Of a DNA stretch of 64,000 nucleotides, positions 8,204-16,839 are shown one piece after another. Made by a program: the position numbers and the translations under genes. The notes below the pieces were generated by a model. It worked only from the letters and a program-made list of their open reading frames with translations. It searched no databases and was not told where the DNA came from. The DNA comes from Streptomyces sp. AC555_RSS877 (GTDB lineage: Bacteria; Actinomycetota; Actinomycetes; Streptomycetales; Streptomycetaceae): assembly GCF_019049245.1 (NCBI RefSeq), contig NZ_JAGMUK010000040.1:62001-126000 (forward strand), written 5' to 3'. Within the stretch, counting starts at the first letter, position 1; each line of letters opens with the position of its first letter.

Positions 8204-9241
8204 TCAGGGGATCGCCACTCGGTCCGGAACCCGGCCCTCCCGGCTCCAGGCCAGCAGCTCCTCCAGGGCCCAGGTGGTGACCACGCGCTCGGCGGGCACC
8301 CCGCACTCCTCCGCCCGCGCGCACCCGTGGATCTGCCAGTCCAGCTGGCCGGGCGCGTGCGCGTCGGTGTCGACGGAGAACAGCACACCCGCGGTCATGG
8401 CCCGGCTGACCAGCCGCCGCGGCGGATCGAGCCGCTCGGGCCGGCTGTTGATCTCCACGGCGGTACCGGACTCGGCGCACGCGGCGAACACCTCGTCCGC
8501 GTCGAACTGCGACTCCGGCCGCCCCCGTCCCGTCACCAGCCGTCCCGTGCAGTGCCCGAGGACGTCCGCGTGCGGATCACGTACGGCGGCCACCATGCGG
8601 CGGGTCATCGAGCGGGCGTCCATGCGCAGCTTGGAGTGCACGGACACCACCACCACGTCCAGCCGTTCCAGCAGCTCCGGCTCCTGGTCGAGCGAGCCGT
8701 CGTCGAGGATGTCGCACTCGATGCCGGTGAGGAGGCGGAACGGCGCCCACGTCTCGTTGAGTTCCGCCACCACCTCCAGCTGCCGGCGCAGTCGCTCGGG
8801 CGACAGCCCGCGTGCCACGGTCAGCCGCGGCGAGTGGTCGGTGAGCACCGCCCACTCGTGGCCCAGTTCCGCCGCCGCCCGGCCCATCTCCTCGATCGGG
8901 CTGCCGCCGTCCGACCAGTCGGAGTGCAGATGGCAGTCCCCGCGCAGCAGCGCCCGCAGCCGCTCTCCGCCCACGGCCAGCGGGGACGCGGCCTCGCCCT
9001 CCAGTTTCTCCAGGTAGCCGGGCACCCGGCCGTCCAGCGCCTCGCGCACCACCTGTGCCGTCTTCGGGCCGACGCCCTTCAGCGACTCCAGCGTCCCGGC
9101 GTCCGCCCGCTCGCGCACCTCGTCCTCGGGCAGCACGGCCAGCACCCGGGCCGCTGTCCTGAAGGCGCGCACCCGGTACGTCGGCTCGCGGGACCGCTCC
9201 AGCAGGAAGCCGATCCGCTCCAGGGCCTCCACGGGATCCAT
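8204..9241 (-). CDS. PHP domain hydrolase with N-terminal helix-hairpin-helix region (PolX-like)
   Basis: The N-terminus (MDPVEALERIGFLLER through LKGVGPKTAQVVREAL) resembles the helix-hairpin-helix DNA-binding part of PolX polymerases. The rest is a PHP phosphoesterase domain with metal ligands in CHLHSDWSDGG, LTDHSP, CTGRLV and VDTDAHAPGQL. The polymerase palm is absent, so it is a stand-alone PHP enzyme of about 345 residues. The ATG at 9241 follows a strong GAGGAGGTGG site. Metal-dependent phosphodiester or phosphomonoester hydrolysis is expected, and a role in DNA repair is inference. It is divergent from the SDR gene at 9388. Confidence 0.85.
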   Translation of the reverse strand: MDPVEALERIGFLLERSREPTYRVRAFRTAARVLAVLPEDEVRERADAGTLESLKGVGPKTAQVVREALDGRVPGYLEKLEGEAASPLAVGGERLRALLRGDCHLHSDWSDGGSPIEEMGRAAAELGHEWAVLTDHSPRLTVARGLSPERLRRQLEVVAELNETWAPFRLLTGIECDILDDGSLDQEPELLERLDVVVVSVHSKLRMDARSMTRRMVAAVRDPHADVLGHCTGRLVTGRGRPESQFDADEVFAACAESGTAVEINSRPERLDPPRRLVSRAMTAGVLFSVDTDAHAPGQLDWQIHGCARAEECGVPAERVVTTWALEELLAWSREGRVPDRVAIP

Positions 9242-9387
9242 CGCCACCTCCTCCTCAAGGGTTCCCCAGGCCGACGCGGGCCGCACCAGGAGACGGGCGG
9301 CCACCCGACCGGCGGGCGGTTTGTCCGGTACCTGGCCGGGTACTGCGATGCCTCATCACCTCGCCCGCGTTCACGAGGAGGCCTGTC

Positions 9388-10197
9388 ATGTCCGCCCCCA
9401 CCGCACCCCGCAGCAAGGTGGCCGTGATCACCGGAGCCGACTCCGGCATCGGCAAGGCCACCGCCGTCCGCCTGGCCGACGCGGGGATGGACGTCGGCAT
9501 CACCTGGCACAGCGACCACGAGGGCGCCGAGGAGACCGCCGAGGAGGTCCGTGCCCACGGGCAGCGGGCCGCCGTCGCCCAGATGGACCTGACCCGGCTG
9601 CCCACCGCCGCCGACACCGTCGACGAGCTCCGCGACCGCCTCGGCCGTCTCGACGTCCTGGTCAACAACGCCGGTACGGGCACCATGACGCCGTTCCTCG
9701 ACCTGGAACTCGACGACGTCCGCGAGGTCATCGACGTCGACCTGCTCGGCCCGTTCCTGTGCGGTCAGAAGGCGGCCCGGCACATGATCCAGCAGGGCGG
9801 CGGCGGCCGGATCGTCAACGTGACGTCCGTTCACGAGCACCAGCCGCGGGTCGGCGCCGCCCCCTACTGCGCGGCCAAGGGCGGCCTCGGTCTGCTCACG
9901 CAGGTCATGGCCCTGGAGCTCGCCGAGCACGGCATCACCGTCAACGCGGTGGCACCCGGCGAGATCGCCACCCCCATGACCGGTCAGGAGGACACCGACC
10001 CGCACACCGAGGACCGCCCCGGCGTCCCGCTCGGCCGCCCCGGCGACGCCCGCGAGGTCGCGGCCGTGATCGCCTTCCTCGCCGGCCCCGAGGCCTCGTA
10101 CGTCACCGGCGCCTCCTGGAGCGTGGACGGCGGCATGCTCCGGATGGGCCCGCAGGCCGGCTCGCACCTGGGCGGCGACGACTGGCGGCGTCCCTGA
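9388..10197 (+). CDS. SDR-family oxidoreductase (classical short-chain dehydrogenase)
   Basis: This classical SDR of 269 residues has the cofactor motif VAVITGADSGIGKATAV, the NNAG motif (LVNNAGTG), a catalytic Ser (VNVTSVHEHQP) and the YxxxK pair (PYCAAKGGLG), followed by NAVAPGEI. The His/Asp-rich C-terminal tail (AGSHLGGDDWRRP) is common to glucose-1-dehydrogenase-like actinobacterial SDRs. The ATG follows ACGAGGAGGCC. It is probably soluble and NADP-dependent; the substrate is unknown. The gene is monocistronic and divergent from the PHP gene. Confidence 0.85.
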   Translation: MSAPTAPRSKVAVITGADSGIGKATAVRLADAGMDVGITWHSDHEGAEETAEEVRAHGQRAAVAQMDLTRLPTAADTVDELRDRLGRLDVLVNNAGTGTMTPFLDLELDDVREVIDVDLLGPFLCGQKAARHMIQQGGGGRIVNVTSVHEHQPRVGAAPYCAAKGGLGLLTQVMALELAEHGITVNAVAPGEIATPMTGQEDTDPHTEDRPGVPLGRPGDAREVAAVIAFLAGPEASYVTGASWSVDGGMLRMGPQAGSHLGGDDWRRP

Positions 10198-10254
10198 AAC
10201 GGCGCCGCCCGTGAGGCTGCGCACCAACTCCCGCGACCGTCCCGGCTTTTCACC

Positions 10255-11106
10255 CGTCCGCTGAGGTCGCGACTCCCGCTACCGGGACACCCCGGCGAGC
10301 CGCTCACCGATCAGGCATCGGCCCGGATCCGCGCCCTGACCATCCCGCCCGCCTGGTGCGAGGTGTGGATCTGCCCCTGGCCCGACGGGCATCACAAGGC
10401 CGTCGGCGCCGACGCCGCCAATACCGGTACCACGAGTGGGTCTGCGCCCAGCAGGAGCAGGCCGAGCACGAGCACGTACGCGAGGTCGCCCGCGCCCTGC
10501 CCACGCTGCGGGAGCAGGCCGCCGCCGGTTCGGCGGGCGGGGTCCGAGCCGGGAGCGCGTCACGGCCTGCGCGGTACGCCTGCTCGACCTGGGATTCTTC
10601 CGCGTCGGCAGCGACCGCCACACCCGCAGCAGCGAGACCTACGGCCTGACGCCGATGCTGCGCGAGCACGTCACCTGCGGCCGCGGCGAGATTTCCTTCG
10701 GCTGTCCGGCCAAGGGCGGCACCGAGAACGTCCGGGCGCTCGCGGACGACCGGGCCCTGAGCGTCGTACGAGCGCTGCGGCGGGGACCGGCTGCTCGCGT
10801 ACCGGGGAAAAGGGTGCCTGGCACGAGCTGCACGGCGGGGATCTCGACGAGGCGCCGCGCCGGCTGTCCGGCACCGACATCACGGCGTAGGACTCCCGTA
10901 CCTGGCACGCGACCGTCCTGGCCGCCGTCGCGCTCGCCGTCACCGCCGGGCGGCGGCACGCTGACCTCGCGCACCGCCCGGGCCGGTCCGAGGAGGGGAC
11001 CACGATCGCCCCCGCGCTCACCCGGGTGGGCGAACACGGGGACTTCGGGCGGCCGGCCACCCGAGGAGCGGTCGAGGCGGCCGTTGTCGACCTGCTGGGC
11101 GGCTGG
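10255..11106 (+). pseudogene. Decayed DNA topoisomerase IB gene
   Basis: Pieces of a bacterial type IB topoisomerase occur in order but in changing frames: ARIRALTIPPAWCEVWICPW with the following DGHHKAVGADAA, then QYRYHEWVCAQQEQAEHEH, then CAVRLLDLGFFRVGSDRH and ETYGLTPMLREHVT. GKGAWHELHGGDLDEAPRRL comes next, followed by a stop at 10888-10890, and then TWHATVLAAVALAV and TIAPALTRVGEHGDFGRPAT. At least three frameshifts and one stop separate them. The N-terminus is missing, as is the stretch around the catalytic Tyr. No functional product is possible. Confidence 0.75.
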
Positions 11107-11149
11107 CTCGGACCCGGCCCTGACGCGGCTTGCGCTCTACGCTCTATAC

Positions 11150-11386
11150 ATGACCGAAAGCGAGAGCCCCTACATCGCCCACCCGCGGATCCTGGTGCTC
11201 GGGGTGCAGCCGACCACGCCGCCTTTCCGGATCGTGGAGATCGACGGCCAGGTGGTCGGTGAGGCGAGGGCCGTCACCGACGTCCTTGAGGCCGCCGCCG
11301 CGTTCGGCATCACCGTCCACGACCTGGACGACCCGGACGTGGTCCGCTGGGTGGGCGGCGACAAGTTCACCTGGACCCGCCACTGA
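11150..11386 (+). CDS. Small conserved-looking hypothetical protein (78 aa)
   Basis: The 78-residue frame has good Streptomyces codon bias and a balanced composition (PRILVLGVQPTTPPFRIVEI, then GQVVGEARAVTDVLEAA and HDLDDPDVVRWVGG), consistent with a small folded alpha/beta protein. I do not recognise a family. No strong ribosome site precedes the ATG. A TTGCGC/TATACA-like pair sits immediately before the ATG but is too close for a normal promoter. It follows the topoisomerase remnant and converges with the VanZ gene. Confidence 0.6.
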   Translation: MTESESPYIAHPRILVLGVQPTTPPFRIVEIDGQVVGEARAVTDVLEAAAAFGITVHDLDDPDVVRWVGGDKFTWTRH

Positions 11387-11471
11387 CCGACCGGCTCAGC
11401 CGGCCGTCCGCTTCTGCCCGGCGGCCCGGTGCCGCTCCACAGCCGGCCGGTCGAGTCGTCCGTGCACTGCT

Positions 11472-11541
11472 GGGCTACCTCCTCCTGCGGCCTCAGCTGT
11501 GCACGGCCCGGCTCATCCGCCTGCCCAGCAGGAGGTAGCCC
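11472..11541. repeat. 12-bp inverted repeat at the 3' end of the VanZ gene
   Basis: GGGCTACCTCCT at 11472-11483 is the exact reverse complement of 11530-11541, which lies inside the last codons of the VanZ gene (the VGYLLLGRR segment). On the plus strand the first arm reads LLGYLLLRP, the same peptide motif, so this may be a scrap of another VanZ-like gene in the opposite orientation rather than a terminator. Confidence 0.45.
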
Positions 11542-12125
11542 ACCAGCGCCCCGGCCGTGTTGAGGATGACGTCGTCGATGTCGAAGGCCCGGCCGGTGAT
11601 CAGCGCGCCCTGGGCGAACTCCACCAACAGCATGACGGTCGCCGTCAGCAGGAGCACGCGCAGCATCCCGCGGGTCCGCGGGGCGACGATCGGCACCAGC
11701 ACGCCGAACGGGACGCCCAGCAGCAGGTTCCCGCCGATCTGCTTGACCGCGTCCCGCAGCGCGGGCTGGTCCAGGTAGGCCCGCAGGGAGCGCCCCGGCC
11801 GCATGTTGGTGTGCGTCAGCGCCTCCGACGCAGGGGAGGGCTCCAGGGTCAGCCGGGCCAGGACGACGGCGAACGCCACCATCACCGCGAAAGCGCCCAG
11901 CATCGCCAGCAGGCGGAGGGGAAAGGGCACGGAATGCCGCTCGCGCCGGGCCGAGCGCGATCCACGCTCGGCCTTGGCGGTCCTGCTGCCTCTTTCGGCC
12001 TTGCCGCCCTTGCCGACCTTGGCTGTCTTGGGGGGCTTGGCGGTCTCCTCCGGCTTCGTGGCTTTGCCGGACCTGGCGTAGCGCAGACGAAAAGCGGTAC
12101 GTGGACTTGAGGCTGTACGGGCCAT
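11493..12125 (-). CDS. VanZ-like membrane protein
   Basis: The first 65 residues are Lys/Arg/Ala-rich with repeated KAERGSR units and precede a hydrophobic segment (LRLLAMLGAFAVMVAFAVVL). The VanZ pattern follows: QIGGNLLLGVPFGVLVPIVA, then a LLLTATVMLLVEFAQGAL helix and the diagnostic DIDDVILNTAGALVGYLLL. VanZ proteins include the teicoplanin-resistance accessory protein, but most Streptomyces homologues have no known role. The basic repetitive N-terminus is longer than usual for the family and is probably cytoplasmic. The ATG at 12125 is preceded by a GGAGGACC sequence. Confidence 0.8.
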   Translation of the reverse strand: MARTASSPRTAFRLRYARSGKATKPEETAKPPKTAKVGKGGKAERGSRTAKAERGSRSARRERHSVPFPLRLLAMLGAFAVMVAFAVVLARLTLEPSPASEALTHTNMRPGRSLRAYLDQPALRDAVKQIGGNLLLGVPFGVLVPIVAPRTRGMLRVLLLTATVMLLVEFAQGALITGRAFDIDDVILNTAGALVGYLLLGRRMSRAVHS

Positions 12126-12347
12126 GCGGTCCTCCGGTCTTCAACTTGCCTGCGTCCCAGGGCGATTACCCGCGAACCGGCCGAGAATGCGGCGAAGCCG
12201 TCTCGGGCCGGCCGGCCCGCCTTCGTGCTGTCGGGGCACTCCGGCTGAGACCGGCGCGCGTCGCCACCCGCGCGCCGCGCCCGGCCTTTTGTCCTGGCCT
12301 GCCGGGCTCGCCACGCAGCCGGCCTGCCGGGGATACTCGGCGCCTGG

Positions 12348-13010
12348 TCAGGCGCCGTAGCTGACCTCCACCTTCGTGAAGCCGAGGGAGCCCAGCAGGC
12401 CCTTCAGCATGGTCGTGGTGTTCGTCTCGGCGCGTTTGGTCAGCTCACTGTCCTTCGCCGCCTCGTTGATGTGCCGTACCGCCAGCTTCTGCACGGCCTG
12501 CTCGCTGTTCGGGTTGTCGGAGAAGAGGTCGCCGAGGCGGTCGAGGAATCCGCGCTGTTTGGAGACCGCGTAGGAACGGTCGGCGTCGAGGGCCGCCTTG
12601 CCGAGTTGCGCGTGCGGCAGCCGCAGGGTGGCGGACGTACGGTCGGCGTTGACCGTCACGTCGTTCTTGCCGACCTTGCCGAGGTCGACGTAGGCGTCGA
12701 CGGTGCCCGCCCCGACGTACAGGGTGCGGGAGCCGCGGATCGCGTCGGGCAGGTATTTGGTGTCCTTCTCCAGGTCGACGACGATCTGGAAGTTGCCGGA
12801 GGCGGCGTCGTAACGGCTGATGTCCTGGATGGACTCGAGAAGTGCGGGGCCCGAACGGTCGTGCGTCTCCGTGCCGAACAGGTCCTTGAGACCCGGCAGC
12901 ACGCTCAGCCGGATCCCGGCGAAGAACACGACGAGCACCAGCACCACGGCGCTCACCGCCTTCGCCCAGCCCGGCATACGTGTGGACACGCGCCTGATGG
13001 GAGTCGTCAT
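12348..13010 (-). CDS. DUF4230 domain-containing membrane-anchored protein
   Basis: This 220-residue protein has one N-terminal transmembrane helix (AVSAVVLVLVVFFAGIRL) and an extracytoplasmic DUF4230 domain. The domain shows ALLESIQDISRYDAASGNFQ, DLEKDTKYLPDAIRGSRTLY and a C-terminal RHINEAAKDSELTKRAETNT segment. The family is widespread and uncharacterised. GGAAGGAGGGCC lies upstream of the ATG. The flanking gaps (12126-12347 and 13011-13302) hold no gene I can support. Confidence 0.8.
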   Translation of the reverse strand: MTTPIRRVSTRMPGWAKAVSAVVLVLVVFFAGIRLSVLPGLKDLFGTETHDRSGPALLESIQDISRYDAASGNFQIVVDLEKDTKYLPDAIRGSRTLYVGAGTVDAYVDLGKVGKNDVTVNADRTSATLRLPHAQLGKAALDADRSYAVSKQRGFLDRLGDLFSDNPNSEQAVQKLAVRHINEAAKDSELTKRAETNTTTMLKGLLGSLGFTKVEVSYGA

Positions 13011-13302
13011 GGCGACGGCCCTCCTTCCTACTGTTCGAATTCCCCTGAAAAACCTTGGCAGACCGTGTCGTTGGCCGATTCATACCGCTGATGGAGGCAA
13101 GTGGGGCGCACTGGCGTGCGGAACCCGTCCGGCCGGCGCGTCCGGAGACCCGCGCAGACAGCATCTCCAGGACTCCGCGCTCCATGCACCACATGGCCCG
13201 AGTGCCGGTGGGCCACGAGCTCGCGCCGGGCACCGTCGATCGGCGGGAGGGGCGGCCGACCCGCGAGCCCGCGCCGGCTGCGGTGTCCTGGCGGCGGCTC
13301 GT

Positions 13303-15165
13303 TCAGTGCGGCTTGAGTTCGCGGTCGCCCGACGGCCGCGACCACCACACCCCCTCGCCGTGCGTCAGCCCGGGCAGCCGCAGCTCGACCTCGCGCACCC
13401 GCCGGGCCGGGAGCTCACCGGTGATCAGCCAGACGGTGTCGCCGCCCGTGGTCCCCGTGAACTCGGCTCCAGCAGCTGCCAGTTGGGCGGTGACCGGTGC
13501 CAGCGCGTCCAGCGGGACCTCCGCCTCGAAGGCGTGGTACGGCTCGTACAGCCTGGTCCCCGCCTCCTCCAGGGCCCGGCGCAGCACGATCGGCGTGAGT
13601 CCGCGGAAGTCGGCGGCGGTGCTGACCGGCGCGCAGAAGCCGGACCGGGTCAGGACGACCCGGTAGTCAGTGACGGACGTACCGCGCAGCCCGGTGGCCA
13701 TGGTCGCGTGGACCGTCTCCTCGATGGCCTGGTGAAAGGCACGGGGGAGCGCGCCGAGTTCCGTCTCGTACGCGAACATCCCGCCGAAGCCGCGCGGTCC
13801 CGGCTCCACGCGCAGCCCGACCGTCGCCCAGTAGCGGGTGCGGTCGTGCCACGGCAGCTCGTCCCAGGCCTCGCCGACGCCGGCCGGGCGCTCCAGGAAC
13901 CGGATCCTGCCCGGCTCGAAGTCGGCCTCGATCCCGAAGCCGTCGGCGAGCGTCGCCGCGAGGACCTCCATCTGGACCTCGCCGTACAGGAGCAGTGCCG
14001 TGGCGCCCGAGGCCGCCGGGCGGGCGTGCATCAGCGGGTCCTGATCGGCGAGGGCGAGCAGGGCGGAGCGCAGGGGGGCCGCCTGTTCGGGGCGGCGGGC
14101 CCTGACCAGGGTCTCGAGCGTCGGCGGCGCGAACTGCGGGGCGCGGTCGCCGCCGGCATCACCGAGCCGGTCGCCCACCCGGATGCCCGCGACGCCGGTC
14201 AGAGCCGCGATGTTCCCGGAGGTGAGCTGCTCCGCCCCGCCGACGACGTCCAGGCGTGTCACCCGTCCGGAGACCTCCGTGGTCCGGCCGTCGGCCTCGC
14301 GCCGCAGGAACGTGAGGCGCCGGCGCCGGGTCACCTCACCGTCGTGGAGGCGCAGGTACGCCGTCCGCTCGCCGCCGGGCCCGGGCCGTACCGCGAACAC
14401 GGTGCCGCGTGGGGCCCGGCCCGTCGTCGTGGGGGCCGGGGGGATCAGCCGGGTGACGCTCTCGACCAGCTCGGTGACGCCCTGGCCGCCGAGGGCCGAG
14501 CCGAAGAGGACGGGGTGGAAGGAGCCGTCGGCGGTGCGCGCGGCGAGTGCCTTGCGCAGGTCGCCCGGGGTCGGCTCGGGGCCGTCCACGACCGCCGCCA
14601 GGACGTCGGGGTCGACCTCGGCGAGCGCCTCGGCCAGCTGCCGGCCGGCCGGCAGCGGCACCGCACGGGCCTGGGCCGTACCGATGCCCGTCACGTCCGT
14701 GAGCGGTGCGATGTGCGGGGTCAGCCTGCGGCGGATGTCGTCGAGCAGGGAGTGGGAGCGGGCGCCCGCCCTGTCGATCTTGTTGACGAAGACCAGCGTG
14801 GGCAGCCGCAGCCGCCGCAGGGTCCGCATCAGGACACGGGTCTGCGCCTGTACGCCCTCCACGGCGGACAGCAGCAGCACCGCGCCGTCGAGGACCTCCA
14901 GGGCGCGCTCGACCTCGGCGATGAAGTCCGAGTGCCCCGGGGTGTCGATGAGGTTCACCTGGGTGTCGCCGACGGTGAACGCGGCGACGGCGGAGCGGAT
15001 GGTGATGCCGCGCTGCCGCTCGATCGTCCCGTCGTCCGTGCGGGTGTCACCCGCGTCGACGCTGCCGAGCCGCTCGATGGTGCCGTGGTCGAACAGCAGC
15101 CGCTCGGTCAGACTGGTCTTACCGGCGTCGACGTGGGCCAGAATTCCGATGTTCAGGGTGTGCAT
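13303..15165 (-). CDS. OtrA/TetM-type tetracycline ribosomal protection protein
   Basis: This 620-residue EF-G-like GTPase has P-loop AHVDAGKTSLTERLL, switch regions with RGITIRSAVAAF, DTPGHSDFIAEVERAL (G3) and NKIDRAG (G4). The C-terminal half follows EF-G domains III-V (YGEVQMEVLAATLADGFGIE, then SVTDYRVVLTRSGF). The length matches Otr(A)/Tet(M) proteins that displace tetracycline from the ribosome, rather than the longer EF-G of about 700 residues. A short upstream open frame may act as a leader. Self-resistance cannot be inferred because no tetracycline genes lie nearby. Confidence 0.85.
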   Translation of the reverse strand: MHTLNIGILAHVDAGKTSLTERLLFDHGTIERLGSVDAGDTRTDDGTIERQRGITIRSAVAAFTVGDTQVNLIDTPGHSDFIAEVERALEVLDGAVLLLSAVEGVQAQTRVLMRTLRRLRLPTLVFVNKIDRAGARSHSLLDDIRRRLTPHIAPLTDVTGIGTAQARAVPLPAGRQLAEALAEVDPDVLAAVVDGPEPTPGDLRKALAARTADGSFHPVLFGSALGGQGVTELVESVTRLIPPAPTTTGRAPRGTVFAVRPGPGGERTAYLRLHDGEVTRRRRLTFLRREADGRTTEVSGRVTRLDVVGGAEQLTSGNIAALTGVAGIRVGDRLGDAGGDRAPQFAPPTLETLVRARRPEQAAPLRSALLALADQDPLMHARPAASGATALLLYGEVQMEVLAATLADGFGIEADFEPGRIRFLERPAGVGEAWDELPWHDRTRYWATVGLRVEPGPRGFGGMFAYETELGALPRAFHQAIEETVHATMATGLRGTSVTDYRVVLTRSGFCAPVSTAADFRGLTPIVLRRALEEAGTRLYEPYHAFEAEVPLDALAPVTAQLAAAGAEFTGTTGGDTVWLITGELPARRVREVELRLPGLTHGEGVWWSRPSGDRELKPH

Positions 15166-15232
15166 GCGTGGTCGTGTCCTCGAGAACCGTCGTCCAGTAG
15201 GGGCGCTGGGGGTTGTCGAGGAGTCGGCGCAT
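15119..15232 (-). other. Possible leader peptide upstream of and overlapping the ribosomal protection gene
   Basis: A 37-codon frame begins with ATG at 15232 after AGGAACC, encodes MRRLLDNPQRPYWTTVLEDT and onward, and ends at 15119, overlapping the first 16 codons of the ribosomal protection gene in another frame. Tet(M)-type and other ribosome-targeting resistance genes are often controlled by translated leaders. Whether this one is translated is unknown, and it could be chance in high-GC DNA. GTTCC/GGAAC arms at 15239-15243 and 15253-15257 lie just upstream. Confidence 0.35.
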
Positions 15233-15364
15233 GCGAAGGTTCCTGACGTGAGGGAACACGGACGCGCCCATCATGGCCCGCGCCCATGGACGCTCCGCAA
15301 CCGGTTTTCGCCCGGCCCGTAGCATGTGCCCCGGCAGCCGGAATGATCATGCGAGGAGCAGGTC

Positions 15365-16318
15365 GTGCGAGACATCGCGGTATTCAGCGGGAGCGCCCAT
15401 CCCGAGCTGGCCCAGGAGGTCTGCGCGCATCTCGGAGTGCCGCTCAGCCCCACCCGGGTCAGCCGGTTCGCGAACGACTGCCTGGAGGTACAGCTCCAGG
15501 CCAACTGCCGGGAACGGGACGTCTACCTCGTCCAGCCGCTGGTCAGGCCGGTGCAGGAGCACCTTGTGGAGCTGCTGCTGATGTGCGACGCGGCCCGCGG
15601 GGCGTCGGCCGGGCGGATCACCGTCGTCATGCCGCACTACTCCTACGCCCGCTCCGACAAGAAGGACGCTCCACGGATCTCGCTGGGCGGGCGGCTGGTC
15701 GCGGACCTGATGGTGGCGGCCGGCGCGAGCCGCGTCCTGGCGATGACCCTGCACTCGCCGCAGGTGCACGGCTTCTTCTCGGTCCCGGTCGACCACCTGC
15801 ACGCGCTGCGCGAGCTGGCCGTGCACTTCCGGCAGTACGACCTGTCCCGCACCACCGTCGTCTCGCCGGACCTCGGCAACGCCAAGGAGGCCGCAGCGTT
15901 CGCCCGGCTGATCGGCGCCCAGGTGGCGGCCGGCGCCAAGCAGCGGTTCGCGGACGACCGGGTCAGCATCAACTCGGTCATCGGCGAGGTCGCCGGGCGG
16001 GACGTCATCGTGCTGGACGACGAGATCGCCAAGGGGAGCACGGTCCTCGAACTGCTGGAGCGGCTGCGGGAGCTGGGGCCGCGCTCCATCCGGGTCGCCT
16101 GCACGCACGGGCTGTTCGCGGACGGCGCGCTCAAGCGGATCGGCGAGCAGCCCGACGTACTGGAGATCGTGTGCACCAACACCGTGCCGGTTCCGCAGCA
16201 GGAGCGCACGGACAAGCTGCGGATCCTGACCGTCGCCCCCGCGCTCGCCGAGGCCGTACGCCGCATTCACAACGGTGAGTCCGTCAGCGCCCTGTTCGAC
16301 GCGCCGCGCACCGAGTAG
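15365..16318 (+). CDS. prs: Ribose-phosphate diphosphokinase (PRPP synthetase)
   Basis: This 317-residue PRPP synthetase is the enzyme that makes 5-phosphoribosyl diphosphate from ribose 5-phosphate and ATP. Visible motifs are VFSGSAHPELAQEV at the N-terminus, the flexible catalytic loop region SYARSDKKDAPRISLGGRLV, TLHSPQVHGFFSVPVDHL, and the PRPP-binding loop IVLDDEIAKGSTVL. The PRPP loop is variant relative to the usual VDDMIDTAGT type, so this may be a secondary paralogue rather than the main Prs. The GTG start follows GAGGAGCAG. It converges with the STAS gene with a six-base gap. Confidence 0.85.
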   Translation: MRDIAVFSGSAHPELAQEVCAHLGVPLSPTRVSRFANDCLEVQLQANCRERDVYLVQPLVRPVQEHLVELLLMCDAARGASAGRITVVMPHYSYARSDKKDAPRISLGGRLVADLMVAAGASRVLAMTLHSPQVHGFFSVPVDHLHALRELAVHFRQYDLSRTTVVSPDLGNAKEAAAFARLIGAQVAAGAKQRFADDRVSINSVIGEVAGRDVIVLDDEIAKGSTVLELLERLRELGPRSIRVACTHGLFADGALKRIGEQPDVLEIVCTNTVPVPQQERTDKLRILTVAPALAEAVRRIHNGESVSALFDAPRTE

Positions 16319-16324
16319 CCGCGG

Positions 16325-16753
16325 TCATACGGAGCCGGACGCGGCCTCGGGCTGCGCCAGGGCCGCGTCCAGGGTCGGCATCGGCGGCAGCAGCCGGGCC
16401 AGGCCGGTGACCCGCAGGACCCGAAGGGTGAGCGGATGCGTGCAGACCAGGAGCAGCCGGCCGCCGTGGTCCAGCACCCGGCTGCGGGCCCGGTACAGCA
16501 GCCGCAGCCCGGAGCAGTCGAAGAACTCGACCCGGCTGAGGTCGAGCACCAGTCGGACGTCGGGCCGCCCGGTCACCCGGTCCAGGTACGGGATGATCTC
16601 CATCGCCGCGGCGATGTCGATCTCCCCGCGGAACTCCAGCACCGTGTGCCCCTGGCTCTGGTGGACGCGCAGATGCCGGGTGAGCGGTGCGGGTACCTGC
16701 TCCACGACGACGTCGCCTCCAACCGGCTCCTCAAGTGGCAGGGGTGCGTGCAA
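16325..16753 (-). CDS. STAS-domain anti-sigma factor antagonist
   Basis: This 142-residue protein is a STAS domain with a short N-terminal extension: TVLEFRGEIDIAAAMEIIP, then LVLDLSRVEFFDCSGLRLLY, which contains the phosphorylatable Ser of SpoIIAA-type antagonists (DCSGL), then GGRLLLVCTHPLTLRVLRVTG. It should bind an anti-sigma kinase and release a sigma-B-type factor, controlled by phosphorylation. No partner kinase is adjacent; the SpoIIE-type phosphatase at 42.7-45.1 kb is a distant candidate. Confidence 0.85.
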   Translation of the reverse strand: MHAPLPLEEPVGGDVVVEQVPAPLTRHLRVHQSQGHTVLEFRGEIDIAAAMEIIPYLDRVTGRPDVRLVLDLSRVEFFDCSGLRLLYRARSRVLDHGGRLLLVCTHPLTLRVLRVTGLARLLPPMPTLDAALAQPEAASGSV

Positions 16754-16839
16754 TTCCGTTCCCCGCCCTGCAAGTTACCCCCGATGGAATGAATTTGAGC
16801 ATGTTCGATTGACATATGTCTTCGAATTACGACGGAGCC

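Noticed and set aside
11130..11150. TTGCGC and TATACA as a promoter for the small gene at 11150
   Set aside because: The -10-like element runs into the ATG, so the transcript would start inside the gene.
13028..13348. A 106-codon minus frame before the DUF4230 region
   Set aside because: There is no ribosome site, it is rich in Arg/Pro/His, and it overlaps the 3' end of the ribosomal protection gene.
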